A stretch of 64,000 nt of DNA from Pseudisothecium myosuroides (lineage: Eukaryota > Streptophyta > Bryopsida > Hypnales > Lembophyllaceae). A program made the translations under genes and the position numbers. The notes beneath the pieces are model-generated. The model worked only from the letters and a program-made list of their open reading frames with translations. It was not told the DNA's origin and did no database searches. The DNA lies in NCBI GenBank assembly GCA_951799445.1, contig OX637292.1, positions 18,665,296-18,729,295 on the forward strand, given 5' to 3'. Below are positions 1 to 11,400 of this stretch, piece after piece (the first letter of the stretch is position 1; each line of letters starts with the position of its first letter).

Positions 1-2923
1 CTCGAAGCAGAATGAAAGCCTGATACACTGGCCTCTGCGAACTCCCTCATTGGCTCTTTCTCGGCTGATTTGGATTTTGCTTCATCAATTTCTGGAATTG
101 GCAGAGGCTGTCCATTTTCGTCGCGTGGGATGATGGGACCGTGAAGTGGGCACCGGCGAAGGTCCCGTCGAGGGCAAAGACCTCCCTTCTTTAATGGTGC
201 CCGACATGGGATAATTTCTCTTTCAGGGGGCTTGTAAAAAGAAGAACGAACATTCATTTCCGCAATCTTCTCAACTGGAATCATTGCCTCACTGTCAAAT
301 CTACCCCAGTGATTTTCCATCTCTAAGCCTCGCTGATTGGCAGGAACGTCGCTCTTCGAACCCCAACTGTCCAGGAATGCACCGTAAGGAAGCACAGGGG
401 CCTCTTCTAACAACTCTGCTCTTGGACCGGCAACCACTTTTTCCTTGTTTGCTCCAGGTTGAGTAACAAGAGATGAAATGCTTGGTTCCTTAGCTCTCGG
501 AGCAGATTTTTCGGAATCTGCACAATCCAGAATTCACGTTAGAGATGGAAATTGGTTTGAGCAATGTGGTCCTAAGTCGTTGGTGAACATTATAGCTTGT
601 TCAACAGATTCCAAACTCACCTACACATACCGATATTTCACTTACTCAGAAATATATACGTACAAAGTCAAGTGAAATATAGCAAAGTCTTCAAATCAAG
701 GGCTGAAGTTCAAAACAACACAATTTCAATCTTCAGGCCACTGACCTGAGAGTTGTTCAAAAACGATTTGCAGGAATCAAAACAAAACCTCACCTTTTAC
801 AGCATTGACGGCATGTGAGGTACTTGCAGTTTCATCAGGAGCCTTGTGCGCCTCTATGTCTCCTGCCTCCCAGATAATATCCTCATCATCAACTTCGCCA
901 AGTGCAGACCCGCTTGCCGAAGCTCTCTCTGTACGATCAATTCCTAAGCTTTCGCACTTGGTGAGAGAATCCAGCAGTTGTGTACGCAAGTCGATGACCT
1001 CTTTTAGCAAGGTATCTCGAGGTCGACTATCCGAAGTATCCACCCGCATCAGAACCGATAGCCATTCCTGAGTGGCTCTAAGATGATTTAAATCCACCAA
1101 TTTATGAAGGTCCCGAAGAGTATCAAATACCGCTGAATTATCTGTGGTCTCTTTCTGCATCAATCGGATAAACTGTTTAGACCCACTCCATAACAAGAGA
1201 CATCATCAATTTCAAGGGCAGTCAATTTCTACATCAAGCAAGTTCCCACGTGACAGCACGTTCTCTCAGCACAGAACATCCACTTCAAGAGAATGCGAGA
1301 AGTTCATAAAGAAATATCGATACATACCGGCTTCTCAGAAACAGCGACCTCGACAGGAGTCTCTTCATGAAGTTGCCGCCTCAGACTGGAATCACCATAT
1401 TCTTCATATTCATCCTCGTCTCCAGATTCAAGAGTCTCCAGACCAGCCTCCAGAACAGGTTCATTGCTTTCTGGAGCCGACACAATCTCCGGCTCAAGTA
1501 TCTTGCAGCATTCAGCTATTTCATTTAGAGTTAATTGAACTTCTGCTCTCAGTTCAGGAAATTCTTGGCGTAACCTTTCGTACTTCTTCTGGATCAGTGC
1601 CTGGATACAAGATTTTTCAGATACTCAGGTTCACATAAATCAAACGTACTCCGACAAAACTACACCCCCTGCATAATCCTATCCTGCAATGTTTTCTCAA
1701 AGACACATAAAACTAGCATGCACTCAAATGTACTAGAGAACACGCCACTTGCTGAGTCGCACCTGTGTTCTTGCAAGCTTTTCTTGTCGCTGCTGTTCCG
1801 CCAACGCAGCTGCTGCCCTAAGATTGGGAAACTGCAGCCTAAGGGTCTTCTTCAAATATTCGTACCCCAAACGGACTTGCTTGTAGTGCACACCGAAGGC
1901 GTCATTCCACTTCTCTACAAGCTCCATGCTTGTGGTTCTCAGCAAGGTAGCTCGATCTGGCGGCTTTGGAAGAGGGTAGTCGTCTCTGTACCCAATCGTG
2001 AGAAGCATAAACATCTCGAATTTTGGAACTAATAGAGACCGGAAAAGCTTCGACCGCATGAATAGCTCATCAATAAGTAGAACTGCGAGGAAGCGCACCT
2101 GTCAAGAGACTCTTTTCATCAGCACCTTGAACAAAGCTTTCAACAATTCGTGATTAAGTGGGCACCTTTGCACGTTAGGTCTGAGCATGATGTGAACAGA
2201 AGAATGCGTAAAACAGAAAGATCTTTCTAGCCACATAAAATTCTCCAACAATTCAAATAGCCTTGCTTGATTTCTAAATCAGGACACTCTCCCCTTGGCA
2301 ATCGAGACCAAACTTACGCTTCGTCAATGAGGCTCAGCCAACACCCGAAAGTACTCTACTAAGACCTAATTCTAGATTTCCAATTCTAAGATACTGCAGA
2401 AATTATGCTTGTGCATGGATTATGATTTATTGAAAATTATTCCCTGATCCTTGTCAATTAGATACACACTGAAGACAATTTCAATGAATTGACAATCAAG
2501 AGGAATCCTGAAGACGCAGCACTCCCTAACGTAAATTGATCGACTTCACAACAAGGCAAGGCAGATCATCTCACGGTTCGTCGGATCGCTCCTTCCTCAA
2601 AAAGCAAGATTCGAAATCACACTAACAAAACCTAATTCTGCAATTCCACAAAGATACCACAGAAATAATCCGAAAATGAAATTACCCACCTGCGAGTGAT
2701 TTTTTTTCAGCTTGTCGAACAAGGTGTCGAAGGCGGTGAGCACGTTAGCGTCGGAAGAGCGCACCAGAGCTTTTACGGATTGCAGCAACCCCAGGTCCAG
2801 GCTCTTCTCCGGCGACACAGTGGCCTCCTCAATCAGGTCCACAAGCCTGCGTCGGTCTCGAAGCTCCTCTCCAGCTTCCATAGCTTCAGTTAGCTCGTTC
2901 TGTTTACGTTCCACCATAGACAT
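1..2923 (-). CDS. UVSSA: UVSSA homologue (UV-stimulated scaffold protein A), 3' end outside window
   Basis: Transcription-coupled nucleotide-excision repair factor; in animals UVSSA binds stalled RNA polymerase II and recruits TFIIH and USP7. Five coding exons on the minus strand, in transcript order: 2923-2690, 2098-1763, 1600-1328, 1172-794, 517-1 (continuing off the window), all with GT-AG borders and matching phases. About 579 residues are visible. Residues 1-190 form the helical VHS-like domain, including LLIDELFMRSKLFR and TLRLQFPNL, which I recognise from plant UVSSA proteins. An acidic linker follows. The C-terminal conserved region holds the UVSSA-type zinc finger: C512, C522, C530 and H533 (C-x9-C-x7-C-x2-H), followed by GPIIPRD. 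The start is the first ATG of the open frame after a possible 5'-UTR splice acceptor near 2928; a second ATG lies two codons on. The acceptor of exon 4 (near 1173) has a weak pyrimidine tract. Family assignment is firm. Confidence 0.9.
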
Positions 2924-3660
2924 CGACCTATTGTGATTCCCAGTATGCACAAAATCCTCAATGATTTATGAATGATGGCTTGATTTCGTCAATAAGTCTC
3001 CGACAATTCGCCGAACATACATCTGTAAAGCATCGCTGAGACCAGACTTGTAAGGGTTTCCGGAAAATCACTGCATTTCCGTTATAACTTGTGATCTAAA
3101 ACACTTATACATCACCCCAAACTTCAATTCGCAGTACAAAAGCCAATATAAAAATGTGACATACATAACTACAAGAGGTCTCGAGATACTTACCGATAAG
3201 CGAGCAATCTGCTTTGTTCCCGTCCAACTTCACCAGGTCCTCCGTTTGTCGCGAATAAATCCTTTACCAAATCGAAACCCTAATTTGGGGGAAAATGAAA
3301 ATATTCAATAAACCGAATGGAAACTTCTTATATCTGGCTCAGAGCAAGTGAAAGTGGAAATACGGAGCAATAGTAGACTATCATTCCAAGCATCGAAAGA
3401 CGGGAAACATCTGTACTCGAAATACCACAGGAAAAAAAAAAAAAAAATTTAAATTCTTCTACAATCGAGCAGGATTTGTAAGCCTGATGCACACAATGCG
3501 AAACCCTACCATCTCAAAGCAATACTCACAGCAAGAACATCGAATGATCGAATGAAGCCCTCCACCAAATTGGAACCCTAATTTAGGAAACCATTCGACA
3601 GAGTAACGAAAACCCTTCACCAAGCAATACACAGTGGCGAAATTTCTAGCTTTGTTTTTT
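2924..3660 (-). promoter_or_regulatory. UVSSA 5'-UTR and promoter region
   Basis: A consensus splice donor (GTAAGT read on the minus strand, 3188-3193) suggests a 5'-UTR intron ending at an AG near 2928, just before the start codon. The repeated 'aaccctaattt' phrases near 3280 and 3580 look like plant 5'-leader sequence. No clear TATA box. Inference only. Confidence 0.35.
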
Positions 3661-4849
3661 TCAGACCCTTCGGACCTATTCCCGTACGTTGATTTTTTTT
3701 GGCGAATTTTTGCCCATTTTACCTCATTTTGGTATTGGCTACTTTAACACTGAGAATGTACCCTACGTGAAGGTCAGATTCGGACATAAATTAAGTATTT
3801 TTTGGGATGTCTGAATTTTTGAAAATATTACAAGTGAAATTTTTGGAAGATTACAAGTGAATTTCTAGAATATCCTAGAATATACCACCTGCCGAACCCA
3901 TCTGAGTGTCAAAAGTAAAGTTTTCCGACACTCAGGTGCCGGATCATACCTTTACATACAGTATTCCCCCTTCAATGTTACCTTGGTAACATTGAAGATG
4001 GGTGAAATTGTTAAACAATCTCAATAAAATAGTAGATTTGTCAATATTTGGATTATTTGGATAATTGTTATTAATAATAGATCATTTTGTCAATGAAACA
4101 TATACATATGGATGATTCTACCCATTTCTTTTCATGCATGCATTCCAAGCAATTTTTTGGTTTTTGATTTTTAGTTTTTGGTTTTTAAAGAGGGTTGAGG
4201 GGGTGGGGGGCAATACACCTCATGGCATGTCTTTTTACATTTTCTTGTTTTAGGAGGGAGTGTCTCCGGAAACAATAAATGTAAGTGGGCACATCATTAA
4301 GTGTATTCCCCCTTCAATGTTACCAAGGTGCAAATCATTCTACCAACCAAAAAAAAGTGGTTGGCCTATAATATGTAATTAGCTTCTTTACCACTCCAAA
4401 ATAATGGCGACACCACCAATATGATGCCTCGGGCATTAATTTTATGGATTAAATATAGTCACTTATTATTTCCTTTCATTCCATTTTTTTTAATTAGTTT
4501 CAATTAGTTCCTTAAAATTCGTATATTGTGGATTTTTTAATTTTTTCTTTACAAATATTCTAGTGCAAGTATTTTCACTTCAAAAAATGGATTTTCCTAG
4601 TTAAGAAAGTATTCTTCAAAGAAACCATTCAATAAATAGGTTATGTATAATTCCTGCAACAATAAATACTGATTCCTATATTGATAATAAAATCCAATAA
4701 AGCATGGAAATACTAGGGAACAACCAAGCTATATAACATTGTATAACCACGCAATGGTCTTCTTCACGCTAGGAAGGTATTATACTTTGCTAGATGCCCA
4801 GAAAGAACTTATCAATTAATGAAAGGATTGGAATTGGCTAAGTAGCCAT
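3661..4849. other. AT-rich intergenic DNA
   Basis: No coding signal on either strand. It contains a short palindrome (3969-3997) and a repeated 22-bp phrase listed separately. Confidence 0.6.
3961..4324. repeat. 22-bp direct repeat with a palindrome in the first copy
   Basis: A 22-bp phrase ending in TTCAATGTTACC occurs at 3961-3982 and again at 4303-4324. In the first copy it runs into its own reverse complement, giving 13-bp arms (CTTCAATGTTACC / GGTAACATTGAAG) around a TT centre. This may be the terminal part of an old element; no family recognised. Confidence 0.6.
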
Positions 4850-5079
4850 TTAACCCTCAAACATCTAGTTGGTGACTATGTAAATCATCCCTTTTGGCAC
4901 TGTATGACATCACCTACTTTGAAAAAAACAAAAGTGCTCAATGAAGATGAAACTATTGTTCATGATCTCCCCTTTCCACACAAAATTTTGAGGATGAATA
5001 GTTGCAATTCTGTCCTACACAAAAGGATTCTCTCTCATTCATCGACCAAAAAATGGCTGTGGCGTCATTTATGGGTTAA
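4850..5079 (+). mobile_element. Short TTAA-flanked piggyBac-like MITE
   Basis: Bounded by TTAA on both sides, with ends CCCTCAAAC... and ...TTTATGGG. The interior resembles 37267-37520 (shared 'ctactttgaaaa', 'cacaaaattt' and 'ttctctctcattcatc' blocks), so the two are diverged members of one subfamily. No transposase coding. Confidence 0.6.
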
Positions 5080-5369
5080 GACAATTATGTTCCGATACTA
5101 TAGCAGGATCCCCTTTTCAAGGATGCAATAGGGTCCTACCTCATTGATAAACAATGTTATTTTAGCTAATTTTTATTTTAAAATTTCAAAAAATAACCCA
5201 AGCAGTTTGAATATTGAACATACATATATAGTTATGGTATACCATCAATTTTTATTTCTTACTCCCTTTATTCCTTTACGGAGTTATTTTTTATTTTTTA
5301 TTTTTTTTGCACAAGTGAGCGAAAGCCCATCCATTTTTTCCCCCTAAAGTCTTCGTTTTAAGAAGATAC

Positions 5370-5648
5370 TAAGGTAGGCATCCCAAATGCACCACTGACC
5401 TTAAAGTGCCATCTTCAATGTGTGTACATCTCCAAAATCAGTTATGTACCTCTGTGAAAGAAACACTTTGAAATCCAAACTTTGTTCCTTCTTAACTTTT
5501 GCATACAATATCCAAATGTCGTGTTCTTTGGTGCGTTGGAACTGAACCTCCTTTCCGTTGCCAATAAAAATATATAAGAATTTGAACACTCTAATAGTAG
5601 TAATTAGGCACAGTAGCAATTAGTGGCGGTTTTGGGATACCTACCTTA
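5370..5648 (+). mobile_element. TAAGGTAG-family MITE, copy 1
   Basis: A 279-bp element with inverted ends of about 28 bp: TAAGGTAGGCATCCCAAA on the left, and TTTGGGATACCTACCTTA on the right. It is closely similar to 11137-11400 and to the two halves of 21765-22266. The outer TA on each side fits a TA target duplication. No coding capacity. An intact TTAA at 5400-5403 corresponds to the spot where copy 21765-22266 carries a nested insertion. Confidence 0.8.
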
Positions 5649-7352
5649 CTGTAACTTAGGGTGTCGATAAGTAACTTACTTCTTAGCCAGGGACCAACAA
5701 GCCGCTTCTTGATGGAATTCAGTTGGAACTGTTCTGCTCGTAGTCGGCACTCAAAAGTCAAACAGGCACTGAATAAGCTTGCCTGGAACGTTATTCCCAA
5801 CGAAGTTGCTGAACTCCGTGAGAGCAGATAGAGCCTCTCCAACGCTGGACGCTAAAAACTGAATGTAACCCCGAAACGATTGAGGATAAGGGCTTTTATA
5901 AAATTGGGGCAGGCAATTGTAATCCCAGTTTGTGATCCAATGGTTTACGCGCATAAGTGAGCCGACCCATTTCTGATCAGCCACCCATTTTCCTTAGTTA
6001 GACTGCTTTGTTTCCGATCAGCTGGTGGTTTAGGTGACAGCTCACGCAGATATTTGTAAGCAGGAGCAGCACAATCATCAAGGAGGTGTACATTGAAATC
6101 ATAGAATGATCAGAAGATGTACATTGGAGGCTACAATTATCACTTGCATTGAAGCATTGTCAATTTTGTGACCAACCTATAGTTGGAAATAAGGTGAATT
6201 ATATAACATTCAAGAATAGATTGAACAGAATCTTCATGAAAAAAATTCATGGTAATTTTATTTTGGAGGAAAGAAATTTACAAAAATATGGAATCCTTTT
6301 GAAATCTATTTCTCTAAATGGGATAATTTTCCCCCGCACCATATCCATACACCAGATACACTGAATTGCTTAAGTGATCCGGAAATGGGTCATTTCCCTT
6401 AGACGCACACAAGGATTGTCTTGGATGCAAGCCAAATTTTATAGAATTTGGATTAATGGTGTTTTTCAAGAGAATTCTAAAACCTTCTAAAAGATTGCGG
6501 TGTTTTTCAAGAGAAATTGTTGAAAATTGTCATCTTTTAGTACATTCACAATTTTTTTAATTTAATTTAATAAAAATTCAACCATTTGAAAGAATAGTAT
6601 ACTGTTATAGAAATGTGCGGAAAAAATTCCAATCCATTTGGTTGCTTAGATTGAAAGATTGTAACATTTGAAGTGCAAAAAAAAACTTCTTTTAATTCTT
6701 GTGAGACAAGGTCAATAAACTTCAAGCCCTCTTGGAACAAAATTTTTGAGCTACAAAAAAAAATTGAGCTTCTAAATCATAGAGACTTACTACATCTTGT
6801 TAGGTATATGCATGCAAAATTTCAAAAGTAAATATATGGTCTACCTTTTCTCTAAATCATCTTGCAATATGAGGTCAACTAAACAAGCAATATACTACTA
6901 CATCTTTAATTTATAAGGTTCATAGGTTCGTACAAATACAACACGATTTACGTGAATTCATACCTATGTACCATTATCGTACATATTATGTTTATTTGTA
7001 TGCACTGAATTAGTGTCATTAAAATCTTTATTAAAAGTGTACAATTTATGTACTTTACTCATACAAATGTGGTATCCCAAATGCACCTAAACTGTATTGA
7101 TATCGGTACATAATTGTATATATATGTTATTGATAGGCATTGTTTACGCATTGATTTAGTGCATAGAAATACACGTAATATGTGCGATAATGGTATGTAG
7201 GCATGAATTCACGACTTTCAGTACGATATCTGTTAAAAAATCTTCCTTCCTCAAGTTTGAGATGTAATAAAGATGTGTGCGTGGATGTTTCCTACATATC
7301 TTTGCAATCAAATTTTAAAAACTCATCACCACTGTTTTTCAATCATGTAAAG
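5649..7352. other. AT-rich intergenic DNA
   Basis: No gene seen. Stretches near 6420-6530 and 6900-7200 have internal near-repeats ('tgtttttcaagagaa', 'tacgtgaattcatacctatg') typical of decayed transposons, but the ends could not be defined. Confidence 0.5.
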
Positions 7353-7598
7353 CATTAGATAAGATTCACCTACTCAACAAGGCTGCGAGTTCCCTAGAGT
7401 TCTTGAATTGTGGGAACTCTACTGTAGCAATAAGCTGACGTGGCAAAGCGACTGCCACATCAGATAATAATATTTAATTAATTTTTATTTATTATTTTTA
7501 TTATTTTATTATTTAAATATTTTGACTGCGGCACTATTCGTTACAGCAAGGGAACAGGGCTGAAAAGGCCCTCTAATGCCCTCAAAAAACATCTAATG
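7353..7598. mobile_element. CATTA-ended MITE, copy 1
   Basis: A 246-bp AT-rich element with ends CATTAGAT and ATCTAATG. Inside is a GC-richer palindromic core, GACGTGGC...GCCACATCAG, also found in 9320-9600 and 31013-31323. 'GGCTGCGAGTTCCCTAG' near the left end recurs, inverted, near the right end of 9320-9600. No coding capacity. Confidence 0.6.
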
Positions 7599-9319
7599 CT
7601 ATAGATATTAAATGAAACAATTCACCTAAAATGAGTTTTGCTTTTTTGAAACTTGAATTTGGTATGCTTGATTTAAATTGCATAAGAATCAAATGTTAAT
7701 TCTGCAAGATAAAAATTGTCAATTGTATTCTATACTATGCAAAGAAAATTGAATGGTACAATGGGCAATTTATTTATAAGATTATTGGACCTAACAATAC
7801 AATGTTCAACTTAAGGATATTGAAATTATGGTTAGGTATAGACTATACACACTAGGGAGTAATATTATGAGGTCAAATGACTTCATATAAATTTGGATCT
7901 AGTGAGTTGACATATATTTTAATACCTAAAAGCCCCCAAGGGATTTGAACGAAACACAAATGTGTTATAAAATATAAATTCTATAACTTTTTTGAAGTTT
8001 GCATCAACTTAGATAATGTGAAGCACAAAAAATAGAAAGTATCTGTATAATCAAAATTATAAAATTATTTTTGGATTCTCTTCAAATGAATTTTGAAGAT
8101 ACAACTTCAAAAATTCACCAAAAATATAATTTCTATCCTTAGCATTTGAATTTTTTTATTGGTCAAAATTATAGTTTCTATTGATTTGTAAAAAAATGCA
8201 TAAGATCTAGTGATGTAAACACCAATATTTTTTTCAAATAGTAAGTTTTTCAGCACTAGGCAAATTCTAAGCACTTTGTGCTATTTCTCTCATCCTTTTT
8301 GTTTGACTATAGCAATCATAACTTTAAATATAAATATTGAAAAACAACCCAATCATTTAAAAAAAATTGAAAAAAAATTGAATTTTTTTTTCCCATTCGA
8401 AAATTCTACCCAAAGTCGGGCAGCAACTCAAAAATGGTCACTTGAGCACTTAGGAATTAAGTATTTTTCAAAATTGACTATATAGACAATTTCTAATTAT
8501 AAATACATCAAGAAAGTTGTAAAATACATGTTTTTATAGCACATTAAAATTTTTGACTGAGATTCTTGTCGTGTTATTCTTGAGAGCTAGGTATGTAGTG
8601 AATCATACATAGTACCATATTTAACTCCTAGAATTTGACTTATGCATTATAATATAATAAGACATACCTTATTGAATTGATAATTCAATAATGAGTATCT
8701 TTCATTGGTGTGTCAATTTAACATTCAAACCTTATCATGCTCAAATATGACACCATGCAAGTAGAATGTGGGACCATTTAGAAGCTTTTCAAACATGTAT
8801 GACGTACAAAAATTGATTCAAAATAAAAGTGCCACAAGTCATTAGATTCACTACAACATGAAGATAAACCTTAGTTGCTAATGCAAACCTCAATTTATGT
8901 GCTTTTTGTATCAAATACAAAATACACCCAGGAAACAACCATATTGCGTCCAATTTTGGGTACCCAAACCCTTAACCTCTAATTGATCAATCATTTATTT
9001 GGTTTATGAACACAAATTTCTTGAATTTGTTAGTAAACAAGCCAAAGTAAATTTTTTGTTCAAATTAATCCAAAAAAATAATTTATTTGGAGTTGGAATG
9101 TCAATCAACTAACTAAGCTTTCAACTATTAAAAAGTACAATTCATTCATTTATTATTTATTCAAGAAATTTTAGTAAAGAATAATAAAGCTTCATGTAAG
9201 ATATCAATAGAAACAAGAAAGATGCTCTACGTGAATTAAGGATACAAATATCTTGAAATTTTTAAAAATTATTAATTATAATTTTTCAAAAATCATCTTA
9301 TTTTCTTTAGGTCAAGTAC
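7599..9319. other. AT-rich intergenic DNA with diverged repeats
   Basis: No gene seen. A TTAA-type element end may lie near 8460 ('GCACTTAGGAATTAA', compare the right end of 56090-57423), but its partner was not found. The stretch from 8600 to 8962 is listed separately. Confidence 0.5.
8600..8962 (+). repeat. Dispersed repeat, copy 1 (partner 41598-41951)
   Basis: Order and wording match 41598-41951 over about 350 bp, for example 'aaaccttat(c/t)at', 'aaatatg(a/g)cac', 'agtgccacaagtcatt' against 'agtgccatatgtcatt', and 'ccatattgc'. The copies are in the same orientation and well diverged. Family unknown. Confidence 0.6.
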
Positions 9320-9600
9320 CATTAGATGTTTTTTGGAGTCTCTAGAGGGCCGTTTCAAGGGCGTTTCCTGATTTGGCCCACCCCTGTGAACAACGGTTTA
9401 ATGTCGAAAAATATTTATTTAAAAAATAAAAAATAAAAAATAAATTATCATTAAGAGCAAATTTTTATTTGAAATTTTTATTTTCCAAAAATGACGTGGT
9501 AGTCGTTGTACCACATTAGCCAATTACTGCAACGCGTACCCACAGTCTGGGAATGCAAGGGAACTCGCAGCCCTCCAAGACCCCCGAATCCCATCTAATG
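9320..9600. mobile_element. CATTA-ended MITE, copy 2
   Basis: A 281-bp element with ends CATTAGATG and CATCTAATG, containing GACGTGGTAG...TACCACATTAGC. Related to 7353-7598 and 31013-31323. It abuts the TTAA-flanked element starting at 9609. Confidence 0.65.
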
Positions 9601-9608
9601 TTAAGGAG

Positions 9609-10545
9609 TTAATCCCTAAAGGACCGTTGTCCCTTCGGGGGACAAATGTGTTTTCGGGCAAGTACCTACGGGCTGAAATTTTCTTCTAATTTTTTGAAAC
9701 TTTTTTAGGAGGTAGAAAAGCTTATTAGCTTTGAGGGAATATAATTTTTTTCACAATCGGTGCCTAGGAAAAAAAGTTATGACCAAATAAGCTCAAACGA
9801 GGGGACGGGGGGCAGCCTGGGCAACAAAAAAAAAGTGGCAAAAATTTGATTTAAAAAAAAAAAAAAAAATTTCATAGATTATATTTTTGTCTATCTGGAA
9901 AGCTTTGATTCATTTCATTTGGATTTATTATGAAAAAGTTATGGACATTCTTGTTTTGGAGGCAGTTAGAGCATCTTCTTGAAAATAAAACACTTGTAGG
10001 ATGCATTTCTGAATGCAATTTTTCAAATTTTTCAAATTTTTTTTGTATGGTTTAGTTTACTACTGTAGCTAGAACAATCTCACCATTGGGATTAGTGCAT
10101 TTTAATTCCATCTAAAATATATGAATATTTTAGATTTTCCTTCTATCTTGTCCCTACTTCTACTTAACAATTTTTTTAAGAATGATAATTAAGTTTTTTT
10201 GAATTTTTTTTCCCTAGACTCTCAACTCAATTCTTCACTATAAAGATTTAAAGCTCAAAACTCAATAGTGAAAAAATTTTAAGTTAAAAATGTTCAAAGT
10301 CAAAAAGTTTGGCCCCGCAATGTGCTGAAAAACTTGTTTTTTTCACTTTAAACGCAGATATCTTGCAATCTATGCGGTCAAAAATTTTGAAATTTTTTCC
10401 ATACACTCTCATACTAGTTAGGTGTAAGATCCTACAATTAGATGTGGAAAAAAAACATTTTTCAATTTTTTTTAACTTTTTGCTATAGAAATGGCAACTT
10501 TGAGTGTTTTTGGCAGAAAAAAGGCCTTGGTCCTTTAGGGGTTAA
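9609..10545 (+). mobile_element. piggyBac-like MITE, 940-bp subfamily (copy A)
   Basis: TTAA-TCCCTAAAGGACC at the left and GGTCCTTTAGGGG-TTAA at the right give inverted ends of about 13 bp flanked by TTAA. The interior is nearly collinear with 28461-29403 (shared 'ttatggacattcttgtttt', 'agcatcttcttgaaaa', 'acgcagatatcttgcaat') and, inverted, with 30036-30983. No open frame of transposase size, so non-autonomous. Confidence 0.8.
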
Positions 10546-11136
10546 GAGGTAGCCCTCAACCATCTACTAGGTGAGCAATGAATGTTGTAAAAAGTGCACT
10601 TCACCCAATTAATATTCATAGGGGAAGCTTAAAAGAGAATCATGTAGTATATCAATAGAAAGAAGAAATAATGCTTAGTCTACATGAATCAATGATATAA
10701 GATATATTTATTCAAAACCTCCACTTTTTTTGCCTTGAAAATTTTGGAGGTCAAAATGATGATAATTTTTTTTTGAAGAATATTAGCTTTAAGAAAAATC
10801 CAACTTAAATTGTTTAGTTACTTTCCAACATTCACATGGTTTTTTATTAAAAAACTTCAAAAGTAATCTTATTATCTTAATTTAAGTCAAGCACTACATA
10901 CTCTACATGAATTAGTGATATAGCATACATCTACTTAAAGCTTCCATTATTTTTTGTCTCAAAAAACTTTGGAAGTCAAAATGATGATTTAAGAAAAAAA
11001 ACTGTTATCCTCAAGAGAAATCCAACGTACGTTGTTTTTGAGATTTTTCGACACTCACACAATTGTTTGTTATGAATTTTCAAAAGTAATAATAATCTTA
11101 CTAAGTTATCTTTATTTAGGTCAAAGATCAAGCACT
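10546..11136. other. AT-rich intergenic DNA
   Basis: No gene. Several diverged tandem-like copies of a phrase containing 'tctacatgaat(c/t)a(a/g)tgatat' and 'ttttgaaaatt' lie at about 10670 and 10900, related to 9180-9300. Decayed repeat. Confidence 0.5.
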
Positions 11137-11400
11137 TAAGGTAGGCATCCCAAATGCGCCACTGACTTTAAAGCGCCATCTTCAGTGTGTGTACATCTCG
11201 AAAATCAGTTTTGTACCTCTGTGAAAGAAACACTTTTAGAACCAAACTTTGTTCCTTCATAACTTTTGCATACAGTATCCAGATGTCGCGTTCTTTGGTG
11301 CGTTGGAACCTCCTTTCCCTTGTCAATAAGAATTTGAACAGTCTTATAGTAGTAATTAGGCACAGTAGCAATTAGTGGCGGTTTTGGGATACCTACCTTA
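11137..11400 (+). mobile_element. TAAGGTAG-family MITE, copy 2
   Basis: A 264-bp element, very close to 5370-5648 in sequence and orientation, with the same TAAGGTAGGCATCCCAAA / TTTGGGATACCTACCTTA ends. It also keeps an uninterrupted 'gactTTAAagcgcc' at the nested-insertion spot of the third copy. Confidence 0.8.

Noticed and set aside
1144..1638. A 164-codon plus-strand frame
   Set aside because: Opposite strand of UVSSA exon 3 and its intron; the minus strand matches the family.
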